A DNA stretch of 64,000 nucleotides, taken from CAWEBF01 sp963807235. GTDB taxonomy: Bacteria > Acidobacteriota > Vicinamibacteria > Vicinamibacterales > UBA2999. The stretch is from assembly GCA_963807235.1 (NCBI GenBank), contig CAWEBF010000015.1, positions 248,001 through 312,000 of the forward strand, written 5' to 3'. The notes under the pieces were generated by a model, which made no database searches, was not told where the DNA came from, and worked only from the letters and a program-made list of their open reading frames with translations. This document shows positions 18,181-26,031 of this stretch, piece after piece (position 1 is the first letter of the stretch; each line of letters opens with the position of its first letter). A program made the translations under genes and the position numbers.

Positions 18181-18325
18181 TGGCGCCTCCCTTGACCCCA
18201 TTGAATCAGGCAACCCCCGTGCCCCGGTCATTGATCGCCTTTTCGGGCGGATTCCGGCTAATGGCGGGCGGCGTCCGGCGTTTGCTGGAACAAGCCTGAT
18301 CATCCCTATTTCAGAACCGTCAGCG

Positions 18326-18361
18326 TAGGCGAGGCTTCGCCTCGCTTGGCAGTGTCTTCTG
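18326..18361 (-). repeat. Dispersed palindromic element, shortened copy E
   Basis: The plus strand has TAGGCGAGGC, loop TTC, GCCTCGCTTGGCAGTGTCTTC. The inverted repeats are fused into one hairpin, as if the interior of copy A had been deleted, and the GGCAGTGTCTTC tract is kept. The element's own hairpin is replaced by the long palindrome that starts at 18362. Confidence 0.7.
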
Positions 18362-18424
18362 GGGCTGGAAAACGTTGCATTCGCTTGTTTTTGGCTCGAA
18401 TCTGGATGCAACGTTTTCCAGCCC
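18362..18424. repeat. Perfect 19-bp inverted repeat
   Basis: GGGCTGGAAAACGTTGCAT (18362-18380) and its exact complement (18406-18424) flank a 25-base spacer. The stem is long for an intrinsic terminator and has no flanking T-run. It stands where copies A and B of the dispersed element carry their hairpin and lies about 60 bases upstream of the next gene. A related 15-bp palindrome sharing the AGAAAAC/GAAAAC core lies at 32698-32745. Confidence 0.85.
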
Positions 18425-18483
18425 AGCCGTATTTTTGGCTTGCGCACGACGCCATATCGGTGCACCCTCTTTCTTTAACCATC

Positions 18484-20562
18484 GTGACAGACCGAGATCA
18501 ACAGCTTCCAGCCGGTGTCCCCCGCCTCATAGACCAATACAAACAGCGCCGTCAGGCCTGGTTAGCCCAGGCTGATGAGTTGGTCCGGCTCCGGGACGAG
18601 GTGCGCTCCGCCGCCGAGCGCGAAGCGTTGGAAATCGTGACGACCGCGCGGCGGGACGTTCGCCGCATCGTGGTGGAAGCGCGCCGCGAGCTGCTGGTGC
18701 TGACCGCTCAGCTCCACGCGGCCATCGAGTCCGTGGACCAGGCGACACTGCAAGCCGCGGCCGAGACCGCCTCCGGCCCGCTTGCACAGGGGCAGTCCGT
18801 CACCGACGTGTTGACGGGCCAGCGATCGCTCGGCGAGACGGAGGATCTGGTCCTGGGTGCGCGCCGCGAGGTACGGAGCGTCCTGGACGAAGCGCGCGCG
18901 GAGATCGAAGCCCTCGTGGCTGAAGCGAATGGTCCGCTGCGGGAGATCCCTGCGGCCCTTACGGCCTCGTCGTCCGCGGCGGAACCTCCGATTCCGACGC
19001 TCGAAACGATTCTGGGGGCCGACCCGTTGGCGCGTGGAAGCGGGCCCTCGGTGGGGCCTTCGAAACTCGAGTCCGGGCCGTTTCGCATCGAATCTGTTCC
19101 GCGCAACGACCGGAGTGACGATCGGGGTTCCGGCGACAGTCGCAGCGAAGGCCACTCCGCGCCGTGGCGTCAGTCCGGAGAGCCTCGGGCGGCCGTTTCG
19201 ACACCCGAGCCCTTCGCAGGCGGCGGCGTGTCGTCGAACTTGGCGCTGTCAACTCCAGTGCCGGCGCTCTCGGAGCCGGTGCCGGCACCGGTGGCCGCTG
19301 GCGGCCACGTTGCCTCGGCTGCGGTACTGGCCGCGGCTTCGCACACCCTCGTGTCCCGCGACTTCGACGACGCGATGTCCTTCGTCGTGGCGCCGCCCGA
19401 TGCCCCGCGGTTCCTCGGGCGCTTCGCGACCGACGAGTTGGAGGCCGAGCCGCTGTCTGGCTTTGCCGAATCCGGACCGATTCAGAACGAACCCGGCCGA
19501 TCGTACTTCGCCGACTACGACGAGGGCCCCCAGTCGCGTCCTGCGTGGATGTGGGTAGGGCTCTTCGCGGCCACGGGTATCGTGGCCATCGTTAGCACGG
19601 TGTGGTGGTTCACGCTTCGTGAGTCCGGCACCGCCCTGGCGACGTCGGTCTCCAGCGGAGCCGACGGCGCACCGGCCGCGGCCGTCACACCCGCCGCCAC
19701 CAGGGCATCGTCCACGGGATCGCCCGAGGCCAGCGGCTCCGCGCTCGCCATCGAGGTTCGTCGCACGGCGTGGCTTCGCACCGTGATCGACGGCAAAGAA
19801 GAGAGCCGCGTCTACAAGGCGGGCGAAAGGCGCCAGATCGACGGCGCGCGCGCCGTGTCGATCCGCGCAGGGGATGGCGGTGCGGTGTTCGTGTCGGTGA
19901 ACGGGCGGCCGGCCGAGGCGCTTGGCGCTGCCGGAGCGGCCGTGACACGGCAGTACGCGCTGTCTGACGGGTCGGCGTCCCCGGCGCCCCTCGTCGCCAC
20001 CGCACCCGCGTCATCGACCCCGGCTGTCGAGCCGTTGGCCTCGGCACGCGCGTCTTCGGCCGAAGCTCTTCCGGCCCCGGTCAGGCCGCCCGAAACCGCC
20101 CGCGCGGCCACTCCGCCGCCTGCAGCGGCTCCTCCGGCCCCGGCTGTCAGCCCAACGGCGTCCGTACCCGCACCAGAGGCCAGCGCCGCGGCCCCCGCCG
20201 GGGGCGGACGCGCCGACCTGATTGCTGCGGGTCAGCAGTGGCTCGATGCCTACCAGCGTCGTGATCGCGACGCGATGTCGACATCGGGTATCGAGAACAT
20301 GACGATTTCCGACGAGCGGTCGGTGACCGAGCGTTTTCCGGCCTGGCAAGTCGGCGTGCGACGCGACCTGGACCAGCTCGAACTGGAATTGAGCGGCGAC
20401 ACGGCGTTGTTGACGGCGCGAATGACGGAACGGAACGGCGATGGGGCAGCCGCGCAGCACGTTTCTCGCGTCTCGCAGATTTGGGTCCGCCGCAGTGGGC
20501 GCTGGCGGCTGGCTGACGTTCGAATCATCGGCGAGGCACGGCTGAATCAAATCGTGCGATAG
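18484..20562 (+). CDS. Large membrane protein: coiled coil, TM helix, RodZ-C-like and NTF2-like domains
   Basis: This 692-residue protein starts at GTG 18484. Residues 1-170 are charged and helical (RRDVRRIVVEARRELLVL; ARREVRSVLDEARAEIEAL), resembling DivIVA or ATP-synthase-b coiled coils. A long Ser/Pro-rich linker leads to one transmembrane helix at about 353-376 (WMWVGLFAATGIVAIVSTVW). Residues 420-495 (VRRTAWLRTVIDGKEE, then VFVSVNGRPAEALGAAG) match the periplasmic C-terminal domain of RodZ (DUF4115 type). After another Pro/Ala linker, residues 575-692 (LIAAGQQWLDAYQRRDRD; IWVRRSGRWRLADVRI) look like an NTF2/SnoaL-like domain. It heads the PEGA/TonB-C block. I know no characterised protein with this architecture; a cell-envelope scaffold is a guess. 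Confidence 0.7.
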   Translation: MTDRDQQLPAGVPRLIDQYKQRRQAWLAQADELVRLRDEVRSAAEREALEIVTTARRDVRRIVVEARRELLVLTAQLHAAIESVDQATLQAAAETASGPLAQGQSVTDVLTGQRSLGETEDLVLGARREVRSVLDEARAEIEALVAEANGPLREIPAALTASSSAAEPPIPTLETILGADPLARGSGPSVGPSKLESGPFRIESVPRNDRSDDRGSGDSRSEGHSAPWRQSGEPRAAVSTPEPFAGGGVSSNLALSTPVPALSEPVPAPVAAGGHVASAAVLAAASHTLVSRDFDDAMSFVVAPPDAPRFLGRFATDELEAEPLSGFAESGPIQNEPGRSYFADYDEGPQSRPAWMWVGLFAATGIVAIVSTVWWFTLRESGTALATSVSSGADGAPAAAVTPAATRASSTGSPEASGSALAIEVRRTAWLRTVIDGKEESRVYKAGERRQIDGARAVSIRAGDGGAVFVSVNGRPAEALGAAGAAVTRQYALSDGSASPAPLVATAPASSTPAVEPLASARASSAEALPAPVRPPETARAATPPPAAAPPAPAVSPTASVPAPEASAAAPAGGGRADLIAAGQQWLDAYQRRDRDAMSTSGIENMTISDERSVTERFPAWQVGVRRDLDQLELELSGDTALLTARMTERNGDGAAAQHVSRVSQIWVRRSGRWRLADVRIIGEARLNQIVR

Positions 20563-20689
20563 CTGGAAACGGAAGACCGAAGTCGGCGCACGGATGAACT
20601 AGCCCCGGCGACCTCTCCTTGGCTCAAGTAATACCGGTGTTTCCTCATGACGTTTTTGGTATATCGTTCGCCTGGAAAGGGCTGAGCTC

Positions 20690-21934
20690 GTGAATTCCAG
20701 CTCCGCGTCCGAACCGAATACCCGCCCATCCACGTCGCCGCGCGACAGTCAAGCCGGCCGAGGTCCGCTTGCCGTCGTACGGCCAACGCCGAGCGCCGTC
20801 GACGAGTTCGGCAGCGAGACCTCGGACGCCACGCCTGCGCCAAAGACCGACGGCGCGCCGTCGGCAAAAGCCGACGGCGATGCTGAACGCGAACGCCGGG
20901 CTCTGCCTGCGCTGACGCCGGCCGCTTGGTCGGCACCCAGCGCGTTCTACTTCGACCGGGCGTCGTGGCCCGCGATCAACGTCAAGTGGGTCTCGGCTCT
21001 GGTTGTCGTCGGCGTCATCGCCGGCCTCGGCTGGACGCTGGGCGTCCCAGCATTGCGCACCCGCTCCACGGCACAGCTGACGATCGAGACCGTGCCCGTT
21101 GGAGCGCAGGTGCTTGTCGGAGATACCGTGCGCGGCGTCACGCCGCTCGTGCTCGAGATGCCGCCAGGCCCCTCGAAAGTCGTGGTGCGCCTCGGTGGAA
21201 GCGAGCGCATGGTGTCCGTCGATCTCAAGGCGGGCGAAATCGTGCGGCAGTACGTCGAGCTTCCGGCGGTGCCGGTGACGGAAGTCGCGACGATGGGCAC
21301 ATTGGAAGTCACCAGCGAGCCGTCGCGAGTGGCGCTCGTCGTCGATGGCGCCGCGGTCGGGGCCACCCCGCTCACGGCGACAACCTTGTCGGCCGGTGAG
21401 CACGTTCTCTCCGCGCGCTTTCCTTCGGGCATCGTGGAGCGGCGCGTGCGGGTGGACGGGGGCCGCACGACGACGCTCCATCTGGTCAGCCCCGGGGCGA
21501 CTACCGACAGCATCGTCGGCTGGCTGGCCGTCGACACGCCCCTGTCGATGCGAATCCTCGAGGAGGGGCGGCTCCTGGGCACGACCGATGTGAACCGCGT
21601 GATGCTGCCGGTGGGCACGCACGTGTTGCACTTCGTGAGCGACGAGACCGGCTTCGAAGCCGACCGCACGGTCACGGTCACGGCCGGACGCCCGACGGCG
21701 CTCAGGATCGAGACGCCCAACTCGACGATTTCGATCAACGCGCGGCCGTGGGCCGAGGTCTTCATAGACGGGGAGCGCATCGGGGAGACGCCGATCGGGA
21801 ATCTGAGCCGGCCGATCGGCAGGCACGAAATCGTGCTCCGGCATCCTGAGCTCGGCGAGCGGCGGCAGAGTGTCGTCCTGACGTCACGCGGACCGAGCCG
21901 CGTCAGCGTAGATTTCCAATCAAGAGCGCAGTAA
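20690..21934 (+). CDS. PEGA-repeat membrane protein, module 1
   Basis: The 414-residue protein starts at a GTG behind GGAAAGGG. A disordered cytoplasmic N-terminus contains VDEFGSE, a motif repeated in the module-2 paralogue. One TM helix follows at about 98-120 (VSALVVVGVIAGLGWTLG), then three or four PEGA-type beta domains: TIETVPVGAQVLVGDTVRG, EVTSEPSRVALVVDGAAVG, WLAVDTPLSMRILEEGRL and INARPWAEVFIDGERIGE. PEGA domains are extracytoplasmic beta modules found in surface proteins. The C-terminal repeat is nearly identical to that of the protein at 23142-24326. The downstream TPR/TonB-C gene begins three bases after its stop. Confidence 0.8.
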   Translation: MNSSSASEPNTRPSTSPRDSQAGRGPLAVVRPTPSAVDEFGSETSDATPAPKTDGAPSAKADGDAERERRALPALTPAAWSAPSAFYFDRASWPAINVKWVSALVVVGVIAGLGWTLGVPALRTRSTAQLTIETVPVGAQVLVGDTVRGVTPLVLEMPPGPSKVVVRLGGSERMVSVDLKAGEIVRQYVELPAVPVTEVATMGTLEVTSEPSRVALVVDGAAVGATPLTATTLSAGEHVLSARFPSGIVERRVRVDGGRTTTLHLVSPGATTDSIVGWLAVDTPLSMRILEEGRLLGTTDVNRVMLPVGTHVLHFVSDETGFEADRTVTVTAGRPTALRIETPNSTISINARPWAEVFIDGERIGETPIGNLSRPIGRHEIVLRHPELGERRQSVVLTSRGPSRVSVDFQSRAQ

Positions 21935-21937
21935 CAG

Positions 21938-22942
21938 ATGTTCACCCGACGCTTCTTTCAGGTCGTGGCGGCGGTGGTATTGGCGGCGGCGGTGCCCGGC
22001 ACCGCGCAGTCGCAGGATGCCTTCGACCGCGCAAAGTCGTTGTATCTCGAGGCTGCTTACGAGGACGCACTGGCATTGCTCGAACCCGCGGGCCCGTCCA
22101 GCAGCGCGGACGTGCATTTGTACCGCGCGTTGTGCCTGCTGGCGCTGGGGCGCGGAACCGAGGCGGACCTCGCGATCGCGCGATCGATCGAACTGGATCC
22201 GATGGCGACCGCTGCCCGGCAGGACGTGTCGCCGCGTGTCGCGGCGCTTCTGGCCGACACCCGGAGGCGCATGCTGCCCGACATCGCGCGCCGCCGCGTG
22301 GCCGATGGCCGGCTGGCGTTTCAGCAGGGCGATCGACTGGGCGCGACGGAGCGCTTCGAAGCAGCCGTGCGCCTGCTCGACGACCCCGCGTTGGCCAACC
22401 AGGCGGAACTGGTGGATCTCCGGACACTGGCCTCCGGCTTTCTGGACCTGATTCGGGCGCAGGCTGCTCCACCACCGGCGGCGACATCGCGTGCGGCGTT
22501 GCCACCGGCGGCGCCGGCGGCTGGTGCCGCGTCACCACCAGCGGGGGCATCGGGTACGGTGGCGGCATCAGGCGCTGGCTCGCCACCGGCGGCGGCGGGC
22601 GCGTCCGTCGCGGCGGCACCCGCTGCGGCACCCGCGGCGGCACCTCCCGCGCCCAGTCTGGTCGTGGCGCGGCCAGTGCCGATCACGCAGACCTTGCCCC
22701 CTTGGCGGCCGCCTGACACTGCGTGGAGCCGCCGGGAGCTTCGCGGCTCGATGCTGCTGAACATCGACGCCACGGGCCGCGTGACGAGCGCATCGATGGA
22801 AGAGGGCATCTATCCCGCGTACGACCGGTTGCTGCTGGAGGCGGCGCGCACGTGGCGATACCAGCCCGCCATGCGGGACGGCCAGCCCACTACCGCGCAA
22901 CTCCTCGTACCGATCCTCCTCAGGCCGCAAACCACCCCGTAG
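21938..22942 (+). CDS. TPR / TonB-C domain exported protein, module 1
   Basis: The 334-residue protein has a signal peptide (VVAAVVLAAAVPGTAQSQ), then helical repeats of TPR type (AKSLYLEAAYEDALALLE; LYRALCLLALGRGTEADL) up to about residue 165. An Ala/Pro/Gly-rich linker of about 75 residues follows, and a C-terminal TonB-like domain (about 251-331: RGSMLLNIDATGRVTSASME, then LLEAARTWRYQPA). Such TonB-C domains in periplasmic proteins are thought to contact the periplasmic face of outer-membrane partners. Its paralogue follows in module 2 at 24323-25231. A strong 11-bp stem-loop stands just downstream. Confidence 0.8.
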   Translation: MFTRRFFQVVAAVVLAAAVPGTAQSQDAFDRAKSLYLEAAYEDALALLEPAGPSSSADVHLYRALCLLALGRGTEADLAIARSIELDPMATAARQDVSPRVAALLADTRRRMLPDIARRRVADGRLAFQQGDRLGATERFEAAVRLLDDPALANQAELVDLRTLASGFLDLIRAQAAPPPAATSRAALPPAAPAAGAASPPAGASGTVAASGAGSPPAAAGASVAAAPAAAPAAAPPAPSLVVARPVPITQTLPPWRPPDTAWSRRELRGSMLLNIDATGRVTSASMEEGIYPAYDRLLLEAARTWRYQPAMRDGQPTTAQLLVPILLRPQTTP

Positions 22943-22944
22943 GC

Positions 22945-22970
22945 CGGTTGCCGAGGGGGCTCGGCAACCG
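22945..22970. terminator. 11-bp stem-loop closing module 1
   Basis: CGGTTGCCGAG (22945-22955) and CTCGGCAACCG (22960-22970) form a perfect stem with a GGGG loop three bases after the stop codon of the TPR/TonB-C gene. There is no T-run, so it may attenuate transcription or protect the 3' end of the mRNA. Confidence 0.6.
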
Positions 22971-23141
22971 AATGCACAGGTCTGCGCGCTGAGTGCTGCA
23001 CCACGACGCTCAGCGCCTCAACCGTATTCATCGCTGGAAACGTGGAACGAAGGCGTCGCGATTGCGGACATCGCGCCGCGCCTCTTCGGCTCGCCAGCGT
23101 TTTCTCGGGAAAATCACCGGTCCGCGGGCGCACACGGTGGT

Positions 23142-24326
23142 ATGCCGTTGGCTACACCACTCCCGGTGGCCTTTCGTCCGTCGATTGCAAAAACGTCAGC
23201 GTCCGACCCTGGGTTCCGGTCGTGGCCGCAGGATGACGAGCGCTCGATCGTGCATGTCCGCGCAGAACATTCCGGCATCGACGAGTTCGGCAGCGAGGAC
23301 CACCGCGCCGAGCCCTTCGCAGCTCGCGACGGCCTGTCGGCGTGGAATGACTGGTCGCGCGACGAGTGGGCCTTCCGAATCGTGACCGCGGTCGCAGTGG
23401 TCGAAACCCTGGTGCTCATCGCGATGGGAGTCTCGGCGTCCGGCGTACTGCGCCCGTCCACGGGCACCATCGTCGTGGAGAGCCAGCCGGCCGATGCCGA
23501 GGTACGAATCGACGGCGCCATCGCCGGCACGACGCCTCTGTCCATCGATGCCGAGGAAGGATCCCGGTCTGTCGAAGTTCGCTACCAGCAGACGAACCGG
23601 CTGTGGAAGATCCAGGTCGCGCGAGGTGAGACGAGCCACAGCTTCGTCCAGTTCGCCGGGCCGCCTGAGACGGTGGCCGAGGCGTCGTCGGGTATCACCA
23701 TCAGCAGCGAGCCCACGGCGGCGCAGGTGTCGATCGACGGCGTGCCTCGCGGATCGACGCCGCTCGTGGTGCCGCAGTTGACGCCGGGCGTGCACAACGT
23801 GACCCTTCGTGGACGCAACGGGCAGGTGAACCGATCGATCGAAGTGGCCGGCGGGCGCCCACAAACGCTGCACGTGCTGCTGCCCGCGCCGCAAGCCGGG
23901 CCCGGTTGGCTGACCATTGGCACCACAACGCCGCTGCGGGTGTTCGAGAGCGGCCGCTTCATGGGCACCACCGGAAGCAACCCGATCGCACTCACGCCCG
24001 GGGTGCGCGACCTCGAGCTGGTGAACGAGGAGCTGGGCATTCGCCTGCGGCAGCGCGTCACGGTGGAGTCGGGAACGATCACCACCGTCACGCCGGCGCT
24101 GCCTCGCGGTTCGTTTGCGATCAACGCCCAGCCCTGGGCCGAGGTCTGGCTGAACGGCGAGCGCCTTGGCGAGACGCCGCTCGGAAACCTGTCGCGGCCG
24201 ATCGGACTCTACGACGTGCTGCTGCGTCACCCGGACTACGGTGAGCGCAGGGCCCGCCTGCGCGTGACAAGCGACGGCACCGCGCGGCTGAACGTCGACA
24301 TGCGGTCGCGGGTGGACGTGCCGTGA
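23142..24326 (+). CDS. PEGA-repeat membrane protein, module 2
   Basis: The 394-residue protein repeats the layout of the protein at 20690: a cytoplasmic N-terminus with IDEFGSE, one TM helix at about 78-103 (VTAVAVVETLVLIAMGVSAS), then PEGA domains VESQPADAEVRIDGAIAG, ISSEPTAAQVSIDGVPRG, LTIGTTTPLRVFESGRFM and INAQPWAEVWLNGERLGE. The last domain shares GNLSRPIG and LRHP with module 1. The start at ATG 23142 has no good ribosome-binding site, so the true start may differ. Its stop overlaps the GTG of the next gene (GTGA), so the two are translationally coupled. Confidence 0.8.
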   Translation: MPLATPLPVAFRPSIAKTSASDPGFRSWPQDDERSIVHVRAEHSGIDEFGSEDHRAEPFAARDGLSAWNDWSRDEWAFRIVTAVAVVETLVLIAMGVSASGVLRPSTGTIVVESQPADAEVRIDGAIAGTTPLSIDAEEGSRSVEVRYQQTNRLWKIQVARGETSHSFVQFAGPPETVAEASSGITISSEPTAAQVSIDGVPRGSTPLVVPQLTPGVHNVTLRGRNGQVNRSIEVAGGRPQTLHVLLPAPQAGPGWLTIGTTTPLRVFESGRFMGTTGSNPIALTPGVRDLELVNEELGIRLRQRVTVESGTITTVTPALPRGSFAINAQPWAEVWLNGERLGETPLGNLSRPIGLYDVLLRHPDYGERRARLRVTSDGTARLNVDMRSRVDVP

Positions 24327-25231
24327 CACGCGCGAGACGTGGACTGCGCGCGGTTGTGCTTGCCAGCCTCGTGTCCGTTTCCACGGGGACGGGCCTTGCC
24401 CAGGGAGTCGTGACGCGCGCGCAGTCGCTCTACACGGCAGCTCGCTACGAGGAAGTGCTGAAGCTGCTGGAGGGCGTGGACACGAGCGTCCGTTCACCGT
24501 TCGCGTTCGACGTCATGCGCTATCGCGCGCTGTGCTGGCTGGCGCTGGGGCAAGAGCGGGAAGCGGAGCGCGCCATCGCGGCGCTGGTGGACCTGGACCC
24601 GTTCTACGCGCCCGACGCGCGCGAGGTGGCGCCGCGCGTGGCCAAGTCGTTTGCCGAGGTCCGTCGCATGCGCGTGCCACACGTGGCCCGCACCATGCTC
24701 GTCGAAGCGCGTCGCGCGTTGAAGCGGCACGACGGCGAGGAAGCCGATCGCCTGCTGCGCCTGGCCACGCAGCTCCTGTCCGAACCAGGTCCCGGTGCCG
24801 GCCCCGAGCTGGGTGATTTGCGGATGGCCGCCGAAGCGCTCACGGAGCTGTCGCTGTTGCAGGTCGAGAGCGCATCGCTTGTCTCGCCCCGCACGGCGGC
24901 TGGACCCGCGCAGGCTGAACGCGATGCCCCGCCGTTTCCGCTGGTCCAGTCGTTTCCCACGTGGGACCCCGCCGAGTCGCTCGTGGCGCGTACCGAGTAC
25001 GACGGCGCCGTGCGGCTCTGGGTCGACGCGAGTGGTACGGTGACAGGGGCTGCGATCGAGCGCCCGACCCACGCAGCTTACGATCGCTTGGTGCTCGAGG
25101 CCGCGCGTGAGTGGCGGTATCGACCGGCGCGGCGAAGCGGCATGCATGTCGCCGAGATGTTGGTCGTCGAATACTCCCTGCGTCCCCCGCTTCGCTGGCA
25201 GATCTTCAGGAGCGTGCGGACGGGACAGTAG
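24323..25231 (+). CDS. TPR / TonB-C domain exported protein, module 2
   Basis: The 302-residue protein starts at a GTG overlapping the upstream stop. It has a signal peptide (GLRAVVLASLVSVSTGTG), TPR-like helices (RAQSLYTAARYEEVLKLLE; YRALCWLALGQEREAERA) and a TonB-like C-terminus (DGAVRLWVDASGTVTGAAIE, then VLEAAREWRYRPA). The Ala/Pro linker seen in module 1 is much shorter here. The two TPR/TonB-C proteins are clear paralogues, so the two-gene unit was duplicated. A double heptad array follows the stop. Confidence 0.8.
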   Translation: MTRARRGLRAVVLASLVSVSTGTGLAQGVVTRAQSLYTAARYEEVLKLLEGVDTSVRSPFAFDVMRYRALCWLALGQEREAERAIAALVDLDPFYAPDAREVAPRVAKSFAEVRRMRVPHVARTMLVEARRALKRHDGEEADRLLRLATQLLSEPGPGAGPELGDLRMAAEALTELSLLQVESASLVSPRTAAGPAQAERDAPPFPLVQSFPTWDPAESLVARTEYDGAVRLWVDASGTVTGAAIERPTHAAYDRLVLEAAREWRYRPARRSGMHVAEMLVVEYSLRPPLRWQIFRSVRTGQ

Positions 25232-25236
25232 TCTTC

Positions 25237-25320
25237 TCGTTAGTCGTTGGTCGTTGGTCGTAAAACGCCTAAAGCCCAGAGCCTAGAGCCGTCTCAGAGT
25301 CCAGAGCCTAGAGCCAAAAG
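25237..25320. repeat. Double 7-bp tandem array S6 between convergent genes
   Basis: About twelve 7-mers in continuous register. The left part reads TCGTTAG, TCGTTGG, TCGTTGG, TCGTAAA and follows the stop of the plus-strand gene. The right part, read on the minus strand from the other gene's end, has units such as GGCTCTA, GGCTCTG, GACTCTG and TCTGGGC. The minus-strand gene takes its last codons and stop (25294-25296) from the array. Confidence 0.85.
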
Positions 25321-25953
25321 CCCCGCCCACTCTTCGGTGGGTTCTGTAATCGACGCGCCGCACTGCCACCGGCCCGCGCGATCGGGCGTTGACCAGACCA
25401 GCTCCGCGTCCAGCTGCAAATCGTGGACGGGAAAGTACAGCGTCAGCGCGGGCGGCACGCCGTATCCCGACGGCCTGTAGATCTCGAAGCGGACGCCCGC
25501 TGCACTGGCGTCGAGGAGCCGCGCCGGCACCGCGTTGACCTCGACCGGCAGGTCCACGGTGACGGGTCTCCGCGGAACGCGGCGGCGATCGGGGGGCTGT
25601 GGCTCGCGATCGAGAAGCCGGCCCACGAGCGCGAGCAGCCTCGACGGATCGTACGGCTTGAGCAGGTACTCGGCACCGAGGCGTCTGGAGTCGGCTTGCA
25701 GCACGTCATCCGGGAATCCCGTCACCACGATCGTGGGGATCGGCCGCGGGTTGATGTGCAGGAGCTGAAGCCCGTTGAACCCCTGGAGCCGGAGATCCAC
25801 GATCAGCAGGTCGGGAGACTCCTGCTCGAGCACGCGCCGCCCTTCACGAAAGTCGGCGGCGACAATCGCAGTGTAGCCCGCACTCGCGAGCAGCTCCTGC
25901 AGGCCGACTCGCGTGGCGAGGTCATCCTCGACGATGAGGACCTTCGGCGACAT
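25294..25953 (-). CDS. Response regulator with PilZ-like domain, paralogue
   Basis: The 219-residue protein has a receiver domain with VLIVEDDLATRVGLQELL, DLLIVDLRLQGFNGLQLL, PTIVVTGFPDD and YLLKPYDP, the same order and wording as the regulator at 17342. The C-terminal part (DRRRVPRRPVTVDLPVEV, then RLLDASAAGVRFEI) is PilZ-like. The start is ATG 25953 behind GGGAG. The final residues LLALGSGL are encoded by a heptad array, so the natural C-terminus has been replaced or extended by repeat sequence. With its paralogue it brackets the PEGA/TonB-C block and may regulate it; the same strand direction is not shared. Confidence 0.85.
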   Translation of the reverse strand: MSPKVLIVEDDLATRVGLQELLASAGYTAIVAADFREGRRVLEQESPDLLIVDLRLQGFNGLQLLHINPRPIPTIVVTGFPDDVLQADSRRLGAEYLLKPYDPSRLLALVGRLLDREPQPPDRRRVPRRPVTVDLPVEVNAVPARLLDASAAGVRFEIYRPSGYGVPPALTLYFPVHDLQLDAELVWSTPDRAGRWQCGASITEPTEEWAGLLALGSGL

Positions 25954-26031
25954 TTCTCCCAATTGCGGTGCCGGCGATTATGAACCATAAACTCATCCAT
26001 TGAACCGGTTGATTTGATAGAGTTTCGTCGC

